NCBI RefSeq assembly: GCF_900129375.1
Contig: NZ_FQVN01000001.1
Location: 496,001-560,000, forward strand
Source: Streptoalloteichus hindustanus
Lineage (GTDB): Bacteria > Actinomycetota > Actinomycetes > Mycobacteriales > Pseudonocardiaceae
Direction: 5' to 3'
Length of the DNA: 64,000 nucleotides
The notes beneath the pieces are model-generated. The model ran no database searches, was not told the origin of the DNA, and saw only the letters and a list, made by a program, of their open reading frames with translations. The translations under genes were made by a program, and so were the position numbers. Positions 1 to 10,220 of the stretch are shown piece after piece (position 1 is the first letter of the stretch; each line of letters opens with the position of its first letter).

Positions 1-680
1 AGACCCTTGTTCGTCCGCCCGAGCGTGTAGGCGACCACCACGAGCAGCACGCCGATGGCGAGCGACGCGATCCCGTCCCAGACCGCCGAGCCGGTGAGGT
101 CGTGCAGGCCGAGGCCGGCGAAGGCGAGGACCAGGCCGACCAGGGCCGCGCTGTCCTCCAGCAGGACGGTCTTGACCGTGGGGTCGTCCGACACGCGCAG
201 GTACCGGAGGACCGAGCGGTTCTCGGCCCGCGCCTCCCGCCGCGTCTGGCGCACCGCCTGCGTCCAGGACACCAGCTCCATCGCGAAGGCCAGCGCCAGG
301 ACGACGTAGCCGACGACGGGGCGCACCTGTTCCTGGCCCTCTCCGGCGAGGGTGCGCCCGCCCTCGACGAAGGCGAAGACCGCACCCGATGCGAAGATCG
401 AGACGGCCGCCATCAGGGACCAGAAGTACCGCTCCTTGCCGTAGCCGAACGGATGGCGGCGGTCGGCGGGGCGGGCCGACCGGCGGAGCGCGGTGAGCAG
501 CAGGCCCTCGGTGAACGTGTCGGCCACCGAGTGCGCCGCCTCGGCCAGCAGCGCCGCCGAGCCGGTGATCACGCCGGCGACCGCCTTCATCACGGCGATC
601 CCGAGGTTGACCACCAACGCGAGCACCACGGTGAGCGAGCTCTCGCCGCCCTCGCCCCGCTTCGGTTGGTCGGCCGCCAC
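1..680 (-). CDS. Cation diffusion facilitator (CDF) transporter, C-terminus cut by window edge
   Basis: Partial gene running off the left edge; the GTG start is at 680. The visible 226 residues begin with a short basic/acidic tail and then show hydrophobic segments typical of a CDF metal/proton antiporter. TM2 carries HSVAD, matching the metal-ligand pattern H-S-x-x-D. The fifth segment carries EDSAALVGL, as in the SLC30A9/ZnT9-like branch, where the usual HxxxD of TM5 is replaced by an acidic pair. The loop HPFGYGKERYFW is also typical. The likely role is efflux of Zn or another divalent metal across the plasma membrane; the substrate cannot be read from the sequence. The cytoplasmic C-terminal domain lies outside the window. 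Confidence 0.85.
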   Translation of the reverse strand, partial: MAADQPKRGEGGESSLTVVLALVVNLGIAVMKAVAGVITGSAALLAEAAHSVADTFTEGLLLTALRRSARPADRRHPFGYGKERYFWSLMAAVSIFASGAVFAFVEGGRTLAGEGQEQVRPVVGYVVLALAFAMELVSWTQAVRQTRREARAENRSVLRYLRVSDDPTVKTVLLEDSAALVGLVLAFAGLGLHDLTGSAVWDGIASLAIGVLLVVVAYTLGRTNKG

Positions 681-775
681 GCGATCACCGTACGTCCGCC
701 GGTCGTCGCGGGCAGCGTGAGCGAACCGCGGCCGCCGACCACGCGTCGCGGGCGGCGCGCCCCGGGCCGGGCCGG

Positions 776-1249
776 CTACAACTCGGTGTGCGTGACCTGC
801 ACCCCGACCGGATGCCGCCAGCGGAGCACGGCCCACTCCGGCCGGCCGCTGAGCGAGTCGAACCAGCGGTCCATGGTCCGCTCCTCGGCGCCGCCGTGGA
901 ACCACCACTCCTCGCACGCCGGGAGCTCCGCGAGCTCCGGGTCGTCGGCGAACCACAGCGTGCAGCGGAACTCCACGCTCCGCTCGGTCCCGCCGCTGGG
1001 CCGCCGCACCCCGAACCGCCGGGCCAGGACCAGGGCGACGGCGGGCCGGCCGACGTAGTCGCCGCGCCCCACCGAGTACCGCAGCCCGTCGCTGCTCGGC
1101 CGGGCCGGCGACTCGAAGTGGACGTCGGCGAAGGTGTGGAACAGCCGCAACGCCGTGTCGGCGCGGAGCTGCTCGACGGTCAACCCCCGTGCGGCGAGCA
1201 GGTGGTGGAAGGTCGTCGACGCGATGTGGAACGGCGGTTGGTCCGACAC
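776..1249 (-). CDS. Hypothetical protein, 157 aa
   Basis: I do not recognise this protein. It uses a GTG start (reading VSDQPPFHIAS); the open frame continues upstream, but that part overlaps the divergent TetR gene and has no protein-like character. It is soluble, without signal peptide or membrane segment, and rich in Trp and Arg near the C-terminus (EEWWFHGGAEERTMDRWF). It is divergent from the TetR gene with 70 bp between the starts, so a shared control region is possible. It may be a target of that regulator, but no operator is obvious. Confidence 0.6.
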   Translation of the reverse strand: MSDQPPFHIASTTFHHLLAARGLTVEQLRADTALRLFHTFADVHFESPARPSSDGLRYSVGRGDYVGRPAVALVLARRFGVRRPSGGTERSVEFRCTLWFADDPELAELPACEEWWFHGGAEERTMDRWFDSLSGRPEWAVLRWRHPVGVQVTHTEL

Positions 1250-1319
1250 CTGACCATCGTGCCCAGATTCCGGCGGCGTGGCCCGGCGGTACCCCGGCGG
1301 CGCTCCGACGGGTGGGAAC

Positions 1320-1910
1320 ATGACCGGAGTGGGAGCCGGGAACGAACAGGGCAGGGTCGACGGCCGCCGGGCCAAGGGGGAGCGCCGGCGCCGGGAGATC
1401 ATCGACGCCACGTTGCGGGTGATCGAGCGCGAGGGCGTGGGCGGGGTGACCCACCGGGTCGTCGCCCGCGAGGCCGAGGTGCCCACCACCGCCACCACCT
1501 ACTACTTCGCCGGCCTGCACGACCTGCTGGTCGCGGCGCTGACGACCGCGGCGGAGGACTACGCCGCGCAGATCCACGAGCTCGCCGCGGCCACGCCGCT
1601 GACCGAGGAGAACGACGTCGACGTGCTGGCGGGTCTGCTCACGGAGGCGGCCGGGCAGCGCCGGGGTCGCACGATCGCCGAGTACGAGCTGCACCTGCTC
1701 GCGGCGCGCCACCCGGCGCTGCGGCCCGCCGCCCGGCGCTGGGTCGAGGTGATGACCGAGATCTGCCGGCCGCTGCTACCGAGCGAGATCGCGTTCCGCG
1801 CGCTGGTGGCGGCGGTGGACGGGCTGATGGTCCAGGCGCTGGTCGCCGACGAGCCGCCGACGGCGGAGGACTTCCGCCCGGTGCTGGAGTACCTCATCCG
1901 CCCCAAGTGA
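1320..1910 (+). CDS. TetR/AcrR-family transcriptional regulator, 196 aa
   Basis: The N-terminal helix-turn-helix is clear: RRREIIDATLRVIEREG, then VTHRVVAREAEVPTTATTYY, the typical TetR recognition helix ending in YYF. The remaining ~130 residues are the helical ligand-binding domain. I chose the ATG at 1320 because the in-frame GTG at 1278 would add a Gly/Pro/Arg-rich stretch with no fold. The gene is divergent from the unknown gene at 776-1249, the most likely target besides itself. The ligand is unknown. Confidence 0.88.
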   Translation: MTGVGAGNEQGRVDGRRAKGERRRREIIDATLRVIEREGVGGVTHRVVAREAEVPTTATTYYFAGLHDLLVAALTTAAEDYAAQIHELAAATPLTEENDVDVLAGLLTEAAGQRRGRTIAEYELHLLAARHPALRPAARRWVEVMTEICRPLLPSEIAFRALVAAVDGLMVQALVADEPPTAEDFRPVLEYLIRPK

Positions 1911-1950
1911 TCTCCCCGCGCGCCGCGGGCGGCGACTCGTCCCACGGACT

Positions 1951-1963
1951 GTCCACTGTGGAC
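1951..1963. repeat. GTCCACTGTGGAC palindrome, copy 1
   Basis: Perfect 13-bp inverted repeat (arms GTCCAC/GTGGAC around T) in the intergenic region between the TetR and DUF4097 genes. The same word recurs at 26807-26819 and 27041-27053, with one-mismatch copies at 13135-13147 and 40012-40024. Confidence 0.6.
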
Positions 1964-2208
1964 ACGCCACCGGGTGGCGACCGGGGGGCGGACCGGGCTG
2001 TGGATCGACAGGACGGGCGCCGGCTGACGGCGCCCCGACACCACGCCGCGGGTCTGTCCGGAATCGTCCCGGTTGTTACGCGGCACGCGGCATCCGACCG
2101 CTGGGGGTGGGGCTTACCCCACCTCCGACCTCGGGGTAGGCCCTGATGTGCCACCGCCGCCTGGTCTCTACCGTTGGGCGCGTTCACAGGGTGACAGGGG
2201 GAGAAGCG

Positions 2209-3039
2209 GTGCGTCGGACTGCATTGTTCGTGGTCGCAATGGCCACAGGCGCGAGTCTGCTGTCCAGCTGCGGCTGGGAGCGGTTCTCGACCTTCGAGGA
2301 CGACGCGCAGGTGAAGGAGAGGGTCCGCCACGTGCGGATCGAGGACGGCAGCGGCGACGTCCGGATCCGGGTCGCGGCCGGCGACGCGTCGGCGGTGCAC
2401 CGCCGGATCACCCACCGGGAGTCCAAGGACCGGCCCGGCGCGTCGCACCGGGTCGAGGGGGACACCCTGGTGCTCACCCGGCGCTGCGGGGACTTCTGCA
2501 CCATCAACTACGACATCACCGTGCCCCGCGACGTCGACGTGACCGGCGGTGACGGCTCGGGGAACATCGAGGCGACCGGCGTGAGCGCGGTCAACATCGT
2601 GGTCAGCTCCGGCGACGTGACCGCCCGCGACGTGGCGGGGGCGGTCAACGTGCGGACCAGCTCCGGCAGTGTCCGGGTGCAGCGCGCCAGCGGCAGCGTC
2701 CGGGTGCGGAGCGGCTCGGGCGACGTGCAGCTCGACGACCTCCCCGGCGCGGTGGACGTGGACGACGACTCGGGCCGCGTCCGCGGCCAGGGGCTGCGGG
2801 GGGACACCGTCGTGCGCTCGGGCTCCGGCGACGTCGAACTCACGCTCACCGAGCCGCGGTCGGTGCGGGCCCACGCGACCAGCGGTTCGGTCACCGTCAG
2901 GGCGCCGCAGGGCAAGTACCGGGTGAACGCCACGACCAACAGCGGGAACCGCAACGTGAACGTCACCGAGGACCCGTCGTCGAGCGTGATGCTGGAGGCC
3001 ACGACCACCAGCGGGGACGTCACGATCACGACGGGGTGA
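2209..3039 (+). CDS. DUF4097-family lipoprotein, 276 aa
   Basis: The GTG start at 2209 follows a GGGGAGAAG ribosome-binding site. The N-terminus is a lipoprotein signal (RRTALFVVAMATGASLLSSC) with lipobox LSSC, so the mature protein should be membrane-anchored outside the cell. The rest is a right-handed repeat of short beta strands with recurring SGSVRV / SGDVQL / SGNIEAT units, the pattern of DUF4097 (putative adhesin) proteins. No enzymatic residues are visible. The function is unknown; family members are often found near envelope or stress genes. The ~300 bp upstream are noncoding and hold one GTCCACTGTGGAC palindrome. Confidence 0.8.
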   Translation: MRRTALFVVAMATGASLLSSCGWERFSTFEDDAQVKERVRHVRIEDGSGDVRIRVAAGDASAVHRRITHRESKDRPGASHRVEGDTLVLTRRCGDFCTINYDITVPRDVDVTGGDGSGNIEATGVSAVNIVVSSGDVTARDVAGAVNVRTSSGSVRVQRASGSVRVRSGSGDVQLDDLPGAVDVDDDSGRVRGQGLRGDTVVRSGSGDVELTLTEPRSVRAHATSGSVTVRAPQGKYRVNATTNSGNRNVNVTEDPSSSVMLEATTTSGDVTITTG

Positions 3040-3152
3040 GCGGGCGGGGTGGCCCGTCGTGGGGGCGACGGGCCACCCGCCCTCTCCGGTCGTCCGACTT
3101 CCCGGACGACGCCCAGTGCGAACCAGTGCACGCCAGCGCAGGCCGGGGCCGT

Positions 3153-3659
3153 TCAGTGCCGCGCGTGGGCGGCGTGGTGGTACCGGTGCGCCACCGCGTG
3201 GCCCCTGCCCCTGGCGATCAGCCAGCGGTTCACCGGAACGGTGAGCACGAACGCGACGAGCAGCGAGCCCGCGAGGCTGACCCAGAACAGCCAGTGCGCG
3301 AGCCCGGCGTCCATCGCGCCCGGGACGAGCAGCATGACGGCGTTGTCCACGATCTCCATGACCGCGATCGACACCGTGTCGCTGGCCAGCGCGATCGGCA
3401 GCGCCGCGGCGAACGCGACGCCCGAGCGCAGCACCGGGCGGAGGGTCAGCGAGTAGCCGAACACGAACGCCAGCGCCACCGACAGCACGATCGTCGCGAG
3501 GTTCGACAGGCCGAGGGCGGTGCCGAGCACCATGCCGAGCACCTCGCCGACGGCGCAGCCGGTGAGGCAGTGCAGCGTGGCCGCGATCGCGGTTCGGGTC
3601 AGCGCCCGGCCGCCGGCGGTCGGGGTGTGGTGATGGGGGTGGTGGTCGTGCGCGGCCAT
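3153..3659 (-). CDS. DUF4396 membrane protein, probably copper-responsive, 168 aa
   Basis: The ATG start at 3659 has a strong GGAGG site 6 bases upstream. The N-terminus is His-rich (MAAHDHHPHHH). Several hydrophobic segments follow, including the DUF4396 hallmark LHCLTGCAVGEVLGM, where two Cys and one His could hold a soft metal. The C-terminus is again His-rich (HAVAHRYHHAAHARH). The longer open frame upstream is not credible because it contains the operators. Two CsoR-like inverted repeats lie 36-90 bp upstream, so induction by copper is a reasonable inference. The biochemical function of DUF4396 is not established to my knowledge. Confidence 0.8.
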   Translation of the reverse strand: MAAHDHHPHHHTPTAGGRALTRTAIAATLHCLTGCAVGEVLGMVLGTALGLSNLATIVLSVALAFVFGYSLTLRPVLRSGVAFAAALPIALASDTVSIAVMEIVDNAVMLLVPGAMDAGLAHWLFWVSLAGSLLVAFVLTVPVNRWLIARGRGHAVAHRYHHAAHARH

Positions 3660-3694
3660 CGTTCGCCTCCTTGAGCGGTTCGCTCGCCCACTTA

Positions 3695-3711
3695 ATACCC
3701 CCCGGGGGTAC
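3695..3711. promoter_or_regulatory. CsoR-like operator, proximal
   Basis: ATACCCCCCGGGGGTAC is a near-perfect inverted repeat matching the TACCCC...GGGGTA core known from CsoR/RcnR-family copper repressor sites. It lies 36 bp upstream of the DUF4396 start. Confidence 0.65.
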
Positions 3712-3732
3712 CCGGGCAACGTGACGTGAAAC

Positions 3733-3749
3733 ATAACCCCGTGGGGTAT
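3733..3749. promoter_or_regulatory. CsoR-like operator, distal
   Basis: ATAACCCCGTGGGGTAT is a second 17-bp inverted repeat of the same type, centred 38 bp from the first. It sits between the DUF4396 gene and the divergent ABC-F gene, so it could serve either. Confidence 0.6.
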
Positions 3750-3850
3750 CGGTCGGCGGCGGTCGAGGCCGGGCCGGCGCACGCGGGAGCCGGGTCGACG
3801 CGGGACGCCGGACGGAGCCCGCCCCACCCGCCGCTAGCATCGACGTCCTC

Positions 3851-5488
3851 ATGAGCGCCACACTCGTCGCGAAGGACCTCGCCGCCGGACACGGCGAACG
3901 CGTCCTGTTCTCCGGGCTGGAGCTGGTCGTCGCGCCCGGGGACGTCATCGGCCTGGTCGGGGTCAACGGAGCCGGCAAGTCCACGCTGCTGCGGATGCTG
4001 GCCGGGCTGGTGCGCCCGGAGCGGGGCAGCGTCCGGCTCAGCCCGCCGACCGCGACCGTCGGCTACCTCCCGCAGGAACGCGAGCGCCGGCAGGGCGAGA
4101 CCGTCCGCGAGTTCCTCGCCCGCCGCACCGGGGTGGCCGCGGCCCAGGCCGACCTGGACGCCGCGACCGAGGCGCTGACCGCCGGCCGGCCCGGGGCGGA
4201 CGACGCCTACGCGCTCGCGCTGGACCGCTGGCTCGCCCTGGGCGGGGCGGACCTGGACGAGCGGACCGAGGAGGTCCTCGCCGACCTGGGCCTCGCGGTC
4301 GACCCCGGGCAGCTCACGACCGCGCTGTCCGGCGGGCAGGCCGCCCGAGCCGGAATGGCGTCCCTGCTGCTCAGCCGCTACGACGTCTTCCTGCTCGACG
4401 AGCCGACCAACGACCTCGACCTCGACGGGCTCGACCGCCTGGAGCGGTTCGTGACCGGGCTGCGCACGGGCACGGTGCTGGTCAGCCACGACCGCGAGTT
4501 CCTCGCCAGGACGGTGACCAGCGTCGTCGAGCTCGACCTCGCCCAGCAGCAGGTGCGGGCCTACGGCGGTGGCTACGAGGCGTACCTGCAGGAACGCGAG
4601 GTGGCCCGCCGCCACGCGCGCGAGGAGTACGAGGAGTACGCCACCACCCGGGCCTCGCTGGAGGCGCGGGCGCGCACCCAGCGCGCCTGGATGGAGAAGG
4701 GCGTCAAGAACGCGCGGCGCAAGGCCGGCGACAACGACAAGGCCGGCCGGAAGTTCCGCAGCGAGTCGACCGAGAAGCAGGCGGCCAAGGCGCGGCAGAC
4801 CGAACGACTGATCGAACGCCTGGAGGTCGTGGAGGAGCCGCGCAAGGAGTGGGAGCTGCGGATGCGGATCGCCGCCGCGCCGCGCTCCGGCTCGGTGGTC
4901 GCCGCGCTGCGGGGCGCGGTGGTCCGCCGGGGCGAGTTCACGCTCGGCCCGGTCGACCTCCAGATCGACTGGGCGGACCGGGTGGCCATCACCGGCGCGA
5001 ACGGCGCGGGCAAGTCGACGCTGCTGGCGGCGCTGCTGGGCCGGGTCCCGCTGGCCGAGGGCCACGCGTCGCTCGGCTCCGGCGTGCTGGTGGGCGAGGT
5101 CGACCAGGCGCGGGCGCTCTTCGTCGGCGACCAGCCCCTGTTGGACGCGTTCGGCGCCGAGGTGCCGGAGTGGGCCCCGGCCGACGTCCGCACCCTGCTG
5201 GCGAAGTTCGGGCTGGCGGCGGCGCACGTGCTCCGGCCGGCCGGCACGCTCTCGCCGGGCGAGCGGACGCGGGCCGCCCTGGCGCTGCTCCAGGCCAGGG
5301 GGGTGAACCTGCTCGTCCTCGACGAGCCGACGAACCACCTCGACCTGCCGGCGATCGAGCAGCTCGAGTCGGCGCTGGCCGCCTACACCGGCACGTTGCT
5401 GCTGGTCACGCACGACCGGCGGATGCTGGACGCGGTGCACACGACCCGCCGCGTCGAGGTCGACGCCGGTCGCGTCGTCGACCGCTGA
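3851..5488 (+). CDS. ABC-F family ATPase (two nucleotide-binding domains), 545 aa
   Basis: Two complete ABC ATPase domains and no membrane segment, the ABC-F arrangement. Domain 1 has Walker A GVNGAGKST, signature LSGGQ and Walker B VFLLDEPTNDLDL. Domain 2 has GANGAGKST, LSPGE and LLVLDEPTNHLDL. A charged helical linker near residues 240-320 is rich in Arg, Lys and Glu. ABC-F proteins act on the ribosome E site, either as translation factors or as antibiotic-resistance ribosome-protection proteins. Which applies here cannot be decided from sequence alone. The ATG at 3851 is preceded by TAGCAT, which could be a -10 box giving a very short leader. Confidence 0.9.
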   Translation: MSATLVAKDLAAGHGERVLFSGLELVVAPGDVIGLVGVNGAGKSTLLRMLAGLVRPERGSVRLSPPTATVGYLPQERERRQGETVREFLARRTGVAAAQADLDAATEALTAGRPGADDAYALALDRWLALGGADLDERTEEVLADLGLAVDPGQLTTALSGGQAARAGMASLLLSRYDVFLLDEPTNDLDLDGLDRLERFVTGLRTGTVLVSHDREFLARTVTSVVELDLAQQQVRAYGGGYEAYLQEREVARRHAREEYEEYATTRASLEARARTQRAWMEKGVKNARRKAGDNDKAGRKFRSESTEKQAAKARQTERLIERLEVVEEPRKEWELRMRIAAAPRSGSVVAALRGAVVRRGEFTLGPVDLQIDWADRVAITGANGAGKSTLLAALLGRVPLAEGHASLGSGVLVGEVDQARALFVGDQPLLDAFGAEVPEWAPADVRTLLAKFGLAAAHVLRPAGTLSPGERTRAALALLQARGVNLLVLDEPTNHLDLPAIEQLESALAAYTGTLLLVTHDRRMLDAVHTTRRVEVDAGRVVDR

Positions 5489-5535
5489 CGCCGGGGGCGC
5501 GGGGACGGGTCCGGGGGACGGAAGGGGGCGGGCGG

Positions 5536-5763
5536 TCAGGCCGGCGAGGCGACGACGAGCCGCGCCTTCTCGTCGCCGACCGCGACCACGTCCCCGTTCC
5601 GGAGCTGCCGCCCCCGGCGCGTCTCGCCGCGCCCGTTGACGGTCACCTCGTCGGCCTCCAGCAGGGCCCTGGCGTGCCCGCCGTCCTCGGCCAGCCCCGA
5701 GAGCTTGAGGAACTGCCCGAGTCGGATGCTGTCGTCGGAGATCTCCACGTTCCGGATGCGCAC
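5536..5763 (-). CDS. S4-domain RNA-binding protein, 75 aa
   Basis: A stand-alone S4 domain. The stretch IRLGQFLKLSGLAEDGGHAR is followed by EADEVTVNGRGETRRGRQL and then a VGD-type turn, the typical alpha-L RNA-binding fold of YbcJ/RqcP-like proteins. It probably binds rRNA or tRNA in the cytoplasm. The start is GTG at 5763. It faces the ABC-F gene tail to tail (47 bp), and lies 27 bp downstream of the S1 protease on the same strand. Confidence 0.85.
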   Translation of the reverse strand: MRIRNVEISDDSIRLGQFLKLSGLAEDGGHARALLEADEVTVNGRGETRRGRQLRNGDVVAVGDEKARLVVASPA

Positions 5764-5790
5764 CCCCGCATCGTCCCCGGGCGCCCCCGC

Positions 5791-6828
5791 TCACGCCGAA
5801 TCGGGACCGGACCGGCGCGTGGTGCGCAGCCGGTAGCTGCCGGCGAGGTCGGGCAGGACGTCGCTGGCCAACGGCTCGGCCACCGCCAGGTTCGCCCCGC
5901 CGGACCGGGACGGGCAGCGGCCGTCGGCCCCGGACCGCCCGCCGTGCGTGATGCCCACGGCCCACGGGCCGCTCATGACCGGTCCGCCGCTGTCGCCGGC
6001 CTCGGTGCACGCGTCGTGGGCGAAGACCTCCAGCACACTGCCGACCCCGCCGACCGGCTGGCTCCGGACGCGCGCCCGGACGGCCAGCACCCGGCCGCAG
6101 GTCCAGCCGGTGGTCCGGCCGGACTTGCAGACCGGCGCGCCGGGCACCGGGTCGACCACCCCCTCGACCGGCACCGCGCCGCCGCGGTGGTCCACGACGT
6201 CCGGCTTCGACCCGCCCTCACCCCGCACGAGGTGGACCACCGCGTAGTCGTCCCCCTGGCCGCCCCGGTCGAGGTCGTCCGAGACGACCCGGGCGAACTC
6301 GCCGACCCGCCGCCCACGGGAGAACACCTGTTCTCCAGGTCGACCGCAGTGCCCGCTGGTCAGCACCCCCGGGCTCCCGTCCGCCGCCTCCAGCGCGAAG
6401 CCGGCAGTGCACCGCCCGAACCGGTCGTCCCGCGAGGTCGAGATCGTCTCCCCCGCCCGCAGGAAGGGCTCCACCGCCGGCAGCTCCCCGGGCTCCCCGA
6501 CGAGGTCATCCCCGCCGGGACTCACGCGCACCCCGACCCCCGCCACCGGGTCCAGTCTCGTCACCCCTTCCGGGGGCACCCACAAGTGCAGAGTCCGCGT
6601 CGCGCCGTCGAACCAGGCGCGACGCACGTCCACCCGCTCCCGCAGCCCGGCGAGCAGGTGGGCGGCGGCACGGGCGGCGCCCGCCCGCGCCCGGTACTCC
6701 TCGGGCGTCAGCCCCAGGTCGCGGCGGACCGCCTCGGCGAGGCTCCCCGGCGGCGCCGCGTCGGCCGGCGGGGCCAACCCGACGCCCAGCAGGAGGCCCA
6801 CCACGAGGCCCAGCCGTGTTCGGCGCAC
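5791..6828 (-). CDS. Secreted S1-family (streptogrisin/alpha-lytic type) serine protease, 345 aa
   Basis: The start is GTG at 6828, chosen because GGAGAG precedes it and it begins directly with a signal peptide (RRTRLGLVVGLLLGVGLAPP, cut near ADA-APP). The open frame continues 13 codons further upstream. A pro-region with LTPEEYRAR follows. The trypsin-like domain has the full triad: His160 in LTSGHCG, Asp194 in GDDYAVV and Ser280 in EAGDSGGPV. Paired Cys residues support an extracellular, disulphide-bonded enzyme. Substrate specificity is unknown. Confidence 0.88.
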   Translation of the reverse strand: MRRTRLGLVVGLLLGVGLAPPADAAPPGSLAEAVRRDLGLTPEEYRARAGAARAAAHLLAGLRERVDVRRAWFDGATRTLHLWVPPEGVTRLDPVAGVGVRVSPGGDDLVGEPGELPAVEPFLRAGETISTSRDDRFGRCTAGFALEAADGSPGVLTSGHCGRPGEQVFSRGRRVGEFARVVSDDLDRGGQGDDYAVVHLVRGEGGSKPDVVDHRGGAVPVEGVVDPVPGAPVCKSGRTTGWTCGRVLAVRARVRSQPVGGVGSVLEVFAHDACTEAGDSGGPVMSGPWAVGITHGGRSGADGRCPSRSGGANLAVAEPLASDVLPDLAGSYRLRTTRRSGPDSA

Positions 6829-6902
6829 GTCTCTCCGCGGTGCTCGGCGAACGGGGGCGGCGGCCACGCTAGCGACGCGTGGCCCTCACCCTGTCCAGCG
6901 AC

Positions 6903-7379
6903 TCAGCCGTTCTGCTCGTAGGCCGCCCTGAGCAGGAACTCCACCTCGACGTCCACCTCGACCGGACCGCGCAGCACCACCCGGTGGGTCGCCTGGCCGG
7001 GCGCCTTCGCCGGCTCCAGGCGCGCGCTCGCCGGCGGGTCGTCGAACCGGAGCCCCAACTCCACGCGAGCGGCGCGCCGGTCGTAGATCGGCCGCAGGGC
7101 GGCCCTGGTCCCCGCGTACTGGGCGTCGACGTGCTCCTCGAACGTCGGTTCCCGCCAGCCCGCGGCCCTCGCCGCCTCGCCGGCGATCGCCCACCGGGTG
7201 TTCTGCTTCACCCCGTGCGCGTCCCGGAGCCCGGCCCGCACCGCATTCCGGTCCAGCGGGTCCGGGCCGGCCGCGCGCACCAGCTCGACCCACTCGGCCA
7301 GGATTCGCCCCGTGCGCTCGGCCATCGACCCGGCCAGTGCCGCCGACATGTCGGCCGGCGACCTCCTCGGCTCGGACAT
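6903..7379 (-). CDS. DUF4287/DUF5655-like protein, 158 aa
   Basis: The ATG start is at 7379. The N-terminal half (RTGRILAEWVELVRAAG ... DAHGVKQNTRWAIA) resembles the DUF4287 pattern of a Trp-containing helix followed by HG(V/L)..NT..AIA. The C-terminal half (ALRPIYDRRAARVELGLRF ... VDVEVEFLLRAAYEQNG) fits the DUF5655 pattern. It is a small soluble protein without catalytic motifs that I can name. It is divergent from dnaK, with the HAIR-bearing region between them. The domain assignment is by resemblance only. Confidence 0.6.
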   Translation of the reverse strand: MSEPRRSPADMSAALAGSMAERTGRILAEWVELVRAAGPDPLDRNAVRAGLRDAHGVKQNTRWAIAGEAARAAGWREPTFEEHVDAQYAGTRAALRPIYDRRAARVELGLRFDDPPASARLEPAKAPGQATHRVVLRGPVEVDVEVEFLLRAAYEQNG

Positions 7380-7461
7380 GCCGCCCGGGTAGGACGGCGC
7401 GACGGCCGTCACCGGGGGGCGGGAACACGGCGCCGGACTCGCTCGTTGGGCAGTGCGAAAG

Positions 7462-7482
7462 GTTGAGCGCTCCTGACTCAAG
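7462..7482. promoter_or_regulatory. HAIR element (HspR operator), distal copy at dnaK
   Basis: GTTGAGC, 7-base spacer, ACTCAAG: two mismatches to the HspR inverted repeat CTTGAGT-N7-ACTCAAG. It is centred 55 bp upstream of the second copy. A TTGACG hexamer at 7489-7494 between the two could be a -35 box. Confidence 0.8.
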
Positions 7483-7516
7483 TCGGGTTTGACGAGCGGA
7501 GCCGGGCGCGCCCAAA

Positions 7517-7537
7517 CTTGAGCTGAGGCCACTCAAG
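7517..7537. promoter_or_regulatory. HAIR element (HspR operator), proximal copy at dnaK
   Basis: CTTGAGC, spacer TGAGGCC, ACTCAAG: a single mismatch to the HspR consensus. It ends 55 bp before the dnaK ATG and overlaps the place where a -10 box would fall, consistent with repression by HspR. Confidence 0.9.
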
Positions 7538-7592
7538 GTCAGCACGAGGGCAGCGGCTCACGTGCACCACCCGAGCAGTTGGAGGAAGATCC

Positions 7593-9448
<1,856 letters not shown>

Positions 9449-9452
<4 letters not shown>

Positions 9453-10192
9453 CGCAGCCACAGCACGAGGGACACGAGGACGAGCCGCGCGTGGTGGTCA
9501 GGGACCGCCGCCGCATCGACCCGCAGACCGGTGCCGTGCGCACCCCGGACCCCGACGCGGACGCCGCTCCGCAGGGCGACTCGGGTGCGGGTGCCCCGCA
9601 GGGCCACGGTGCGGGTGCCCCGCAGGGTTCGGGTGCGGGCGCCCCGGCGGGCTCCGGTGAGCCCGCCGGGCCGGCGGTCGACGACGCGGCCACCGCGGAC
9701 CTGCGGCGTCAGCTCGACGAGCGCACGGCCGACCTGCAGCGGGTGACCGCGGAGTACGCGAACTACCGCAAGCGGGTCGAGCGGGACCGGGAGCTGGTCG
9801 TCACGACCGCCAAGGCCCAGGTGGTGGCCGAGCTGCTGTCCGTGCTCGACGACTTCGAGCGGGCCGAGCAGCACGGCGACCTGACCGGCGCGTTCAAGGC
9901 GGTCGCCGACAAGATCGCGAACACGCTGCAGAAGGCCGGGCTGGAGCCGTTCGGCGCCGAGGGCGACGAGTTCGACCCCTCGGTGCACGAGGCGGTCCAG
10001 CACAACACCTCGCCGGAGGTCAGCGGCCCGACGGTGACCATGGTCCTGCGCCGCGGCTACCGGTTCGGTGAGCGGGTGCTGCGTCCGGCGCTGGTCGGGG
10101 TGACCGACCACGAGCCGGGGCCGTTCACGCCGGAGGCGCCGGTCGCACCGGGCATCCCGGAGCGGCCGGACGCGGCGAACGGCGCGGACTGA
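9449..10192 (+). CDS. grpE: Nucleotide exchange factor GrpE, 247 aa
   Basis: The GTG start at 9449 overlaps the dnaK stop (GTGA), so translation is probably coupled. Residues ~1-75 are disordered and include three tandem octapeptides of the AGAPQG type. The coiled coil ([20 protein letters not shown]) and KRVERDRE follow. The C-terminal beta domain has [18 protein letters not shown] and a [14 protein letters not shown] ending. It releases ADP from DnaK. The repeated N-terminus is a lineage oddity, not needed for the core fold. Confidence 0.97.
9581..9652 (+). repeat. Three 24-bp in-frame tandem repeats inside grpE
   Basis: Units at 9581-9604, 9605-9628 and 9629-9652 encode eight-residue repeats of the form xGAGAPxG. 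The first two units differ at four positions; the third is more diverged. They lie in the disordered N-terminal arm and keep the frame. Confidence 0.85.
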
Positions 10193-10220
10193 GCGGAACG
10201 AGCGGAGGGAGGGACGTCCG

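Noticed and set aside
102-1058. Long plus-strand open frames over the first kilobase
   Set aside because: They are shadows of the minus-strand CDF transporter and the unknown gene at 776-1249; composition is Arg/Gly/Pro-rich with no domain.
1894-3984. 696-codon minus-strand open frame across the DUF4097 and DUF4396 region
   Set aside because: Runs antisense to a clear lipoprotein gene and crosses the CsoR operators; low-complexity product.
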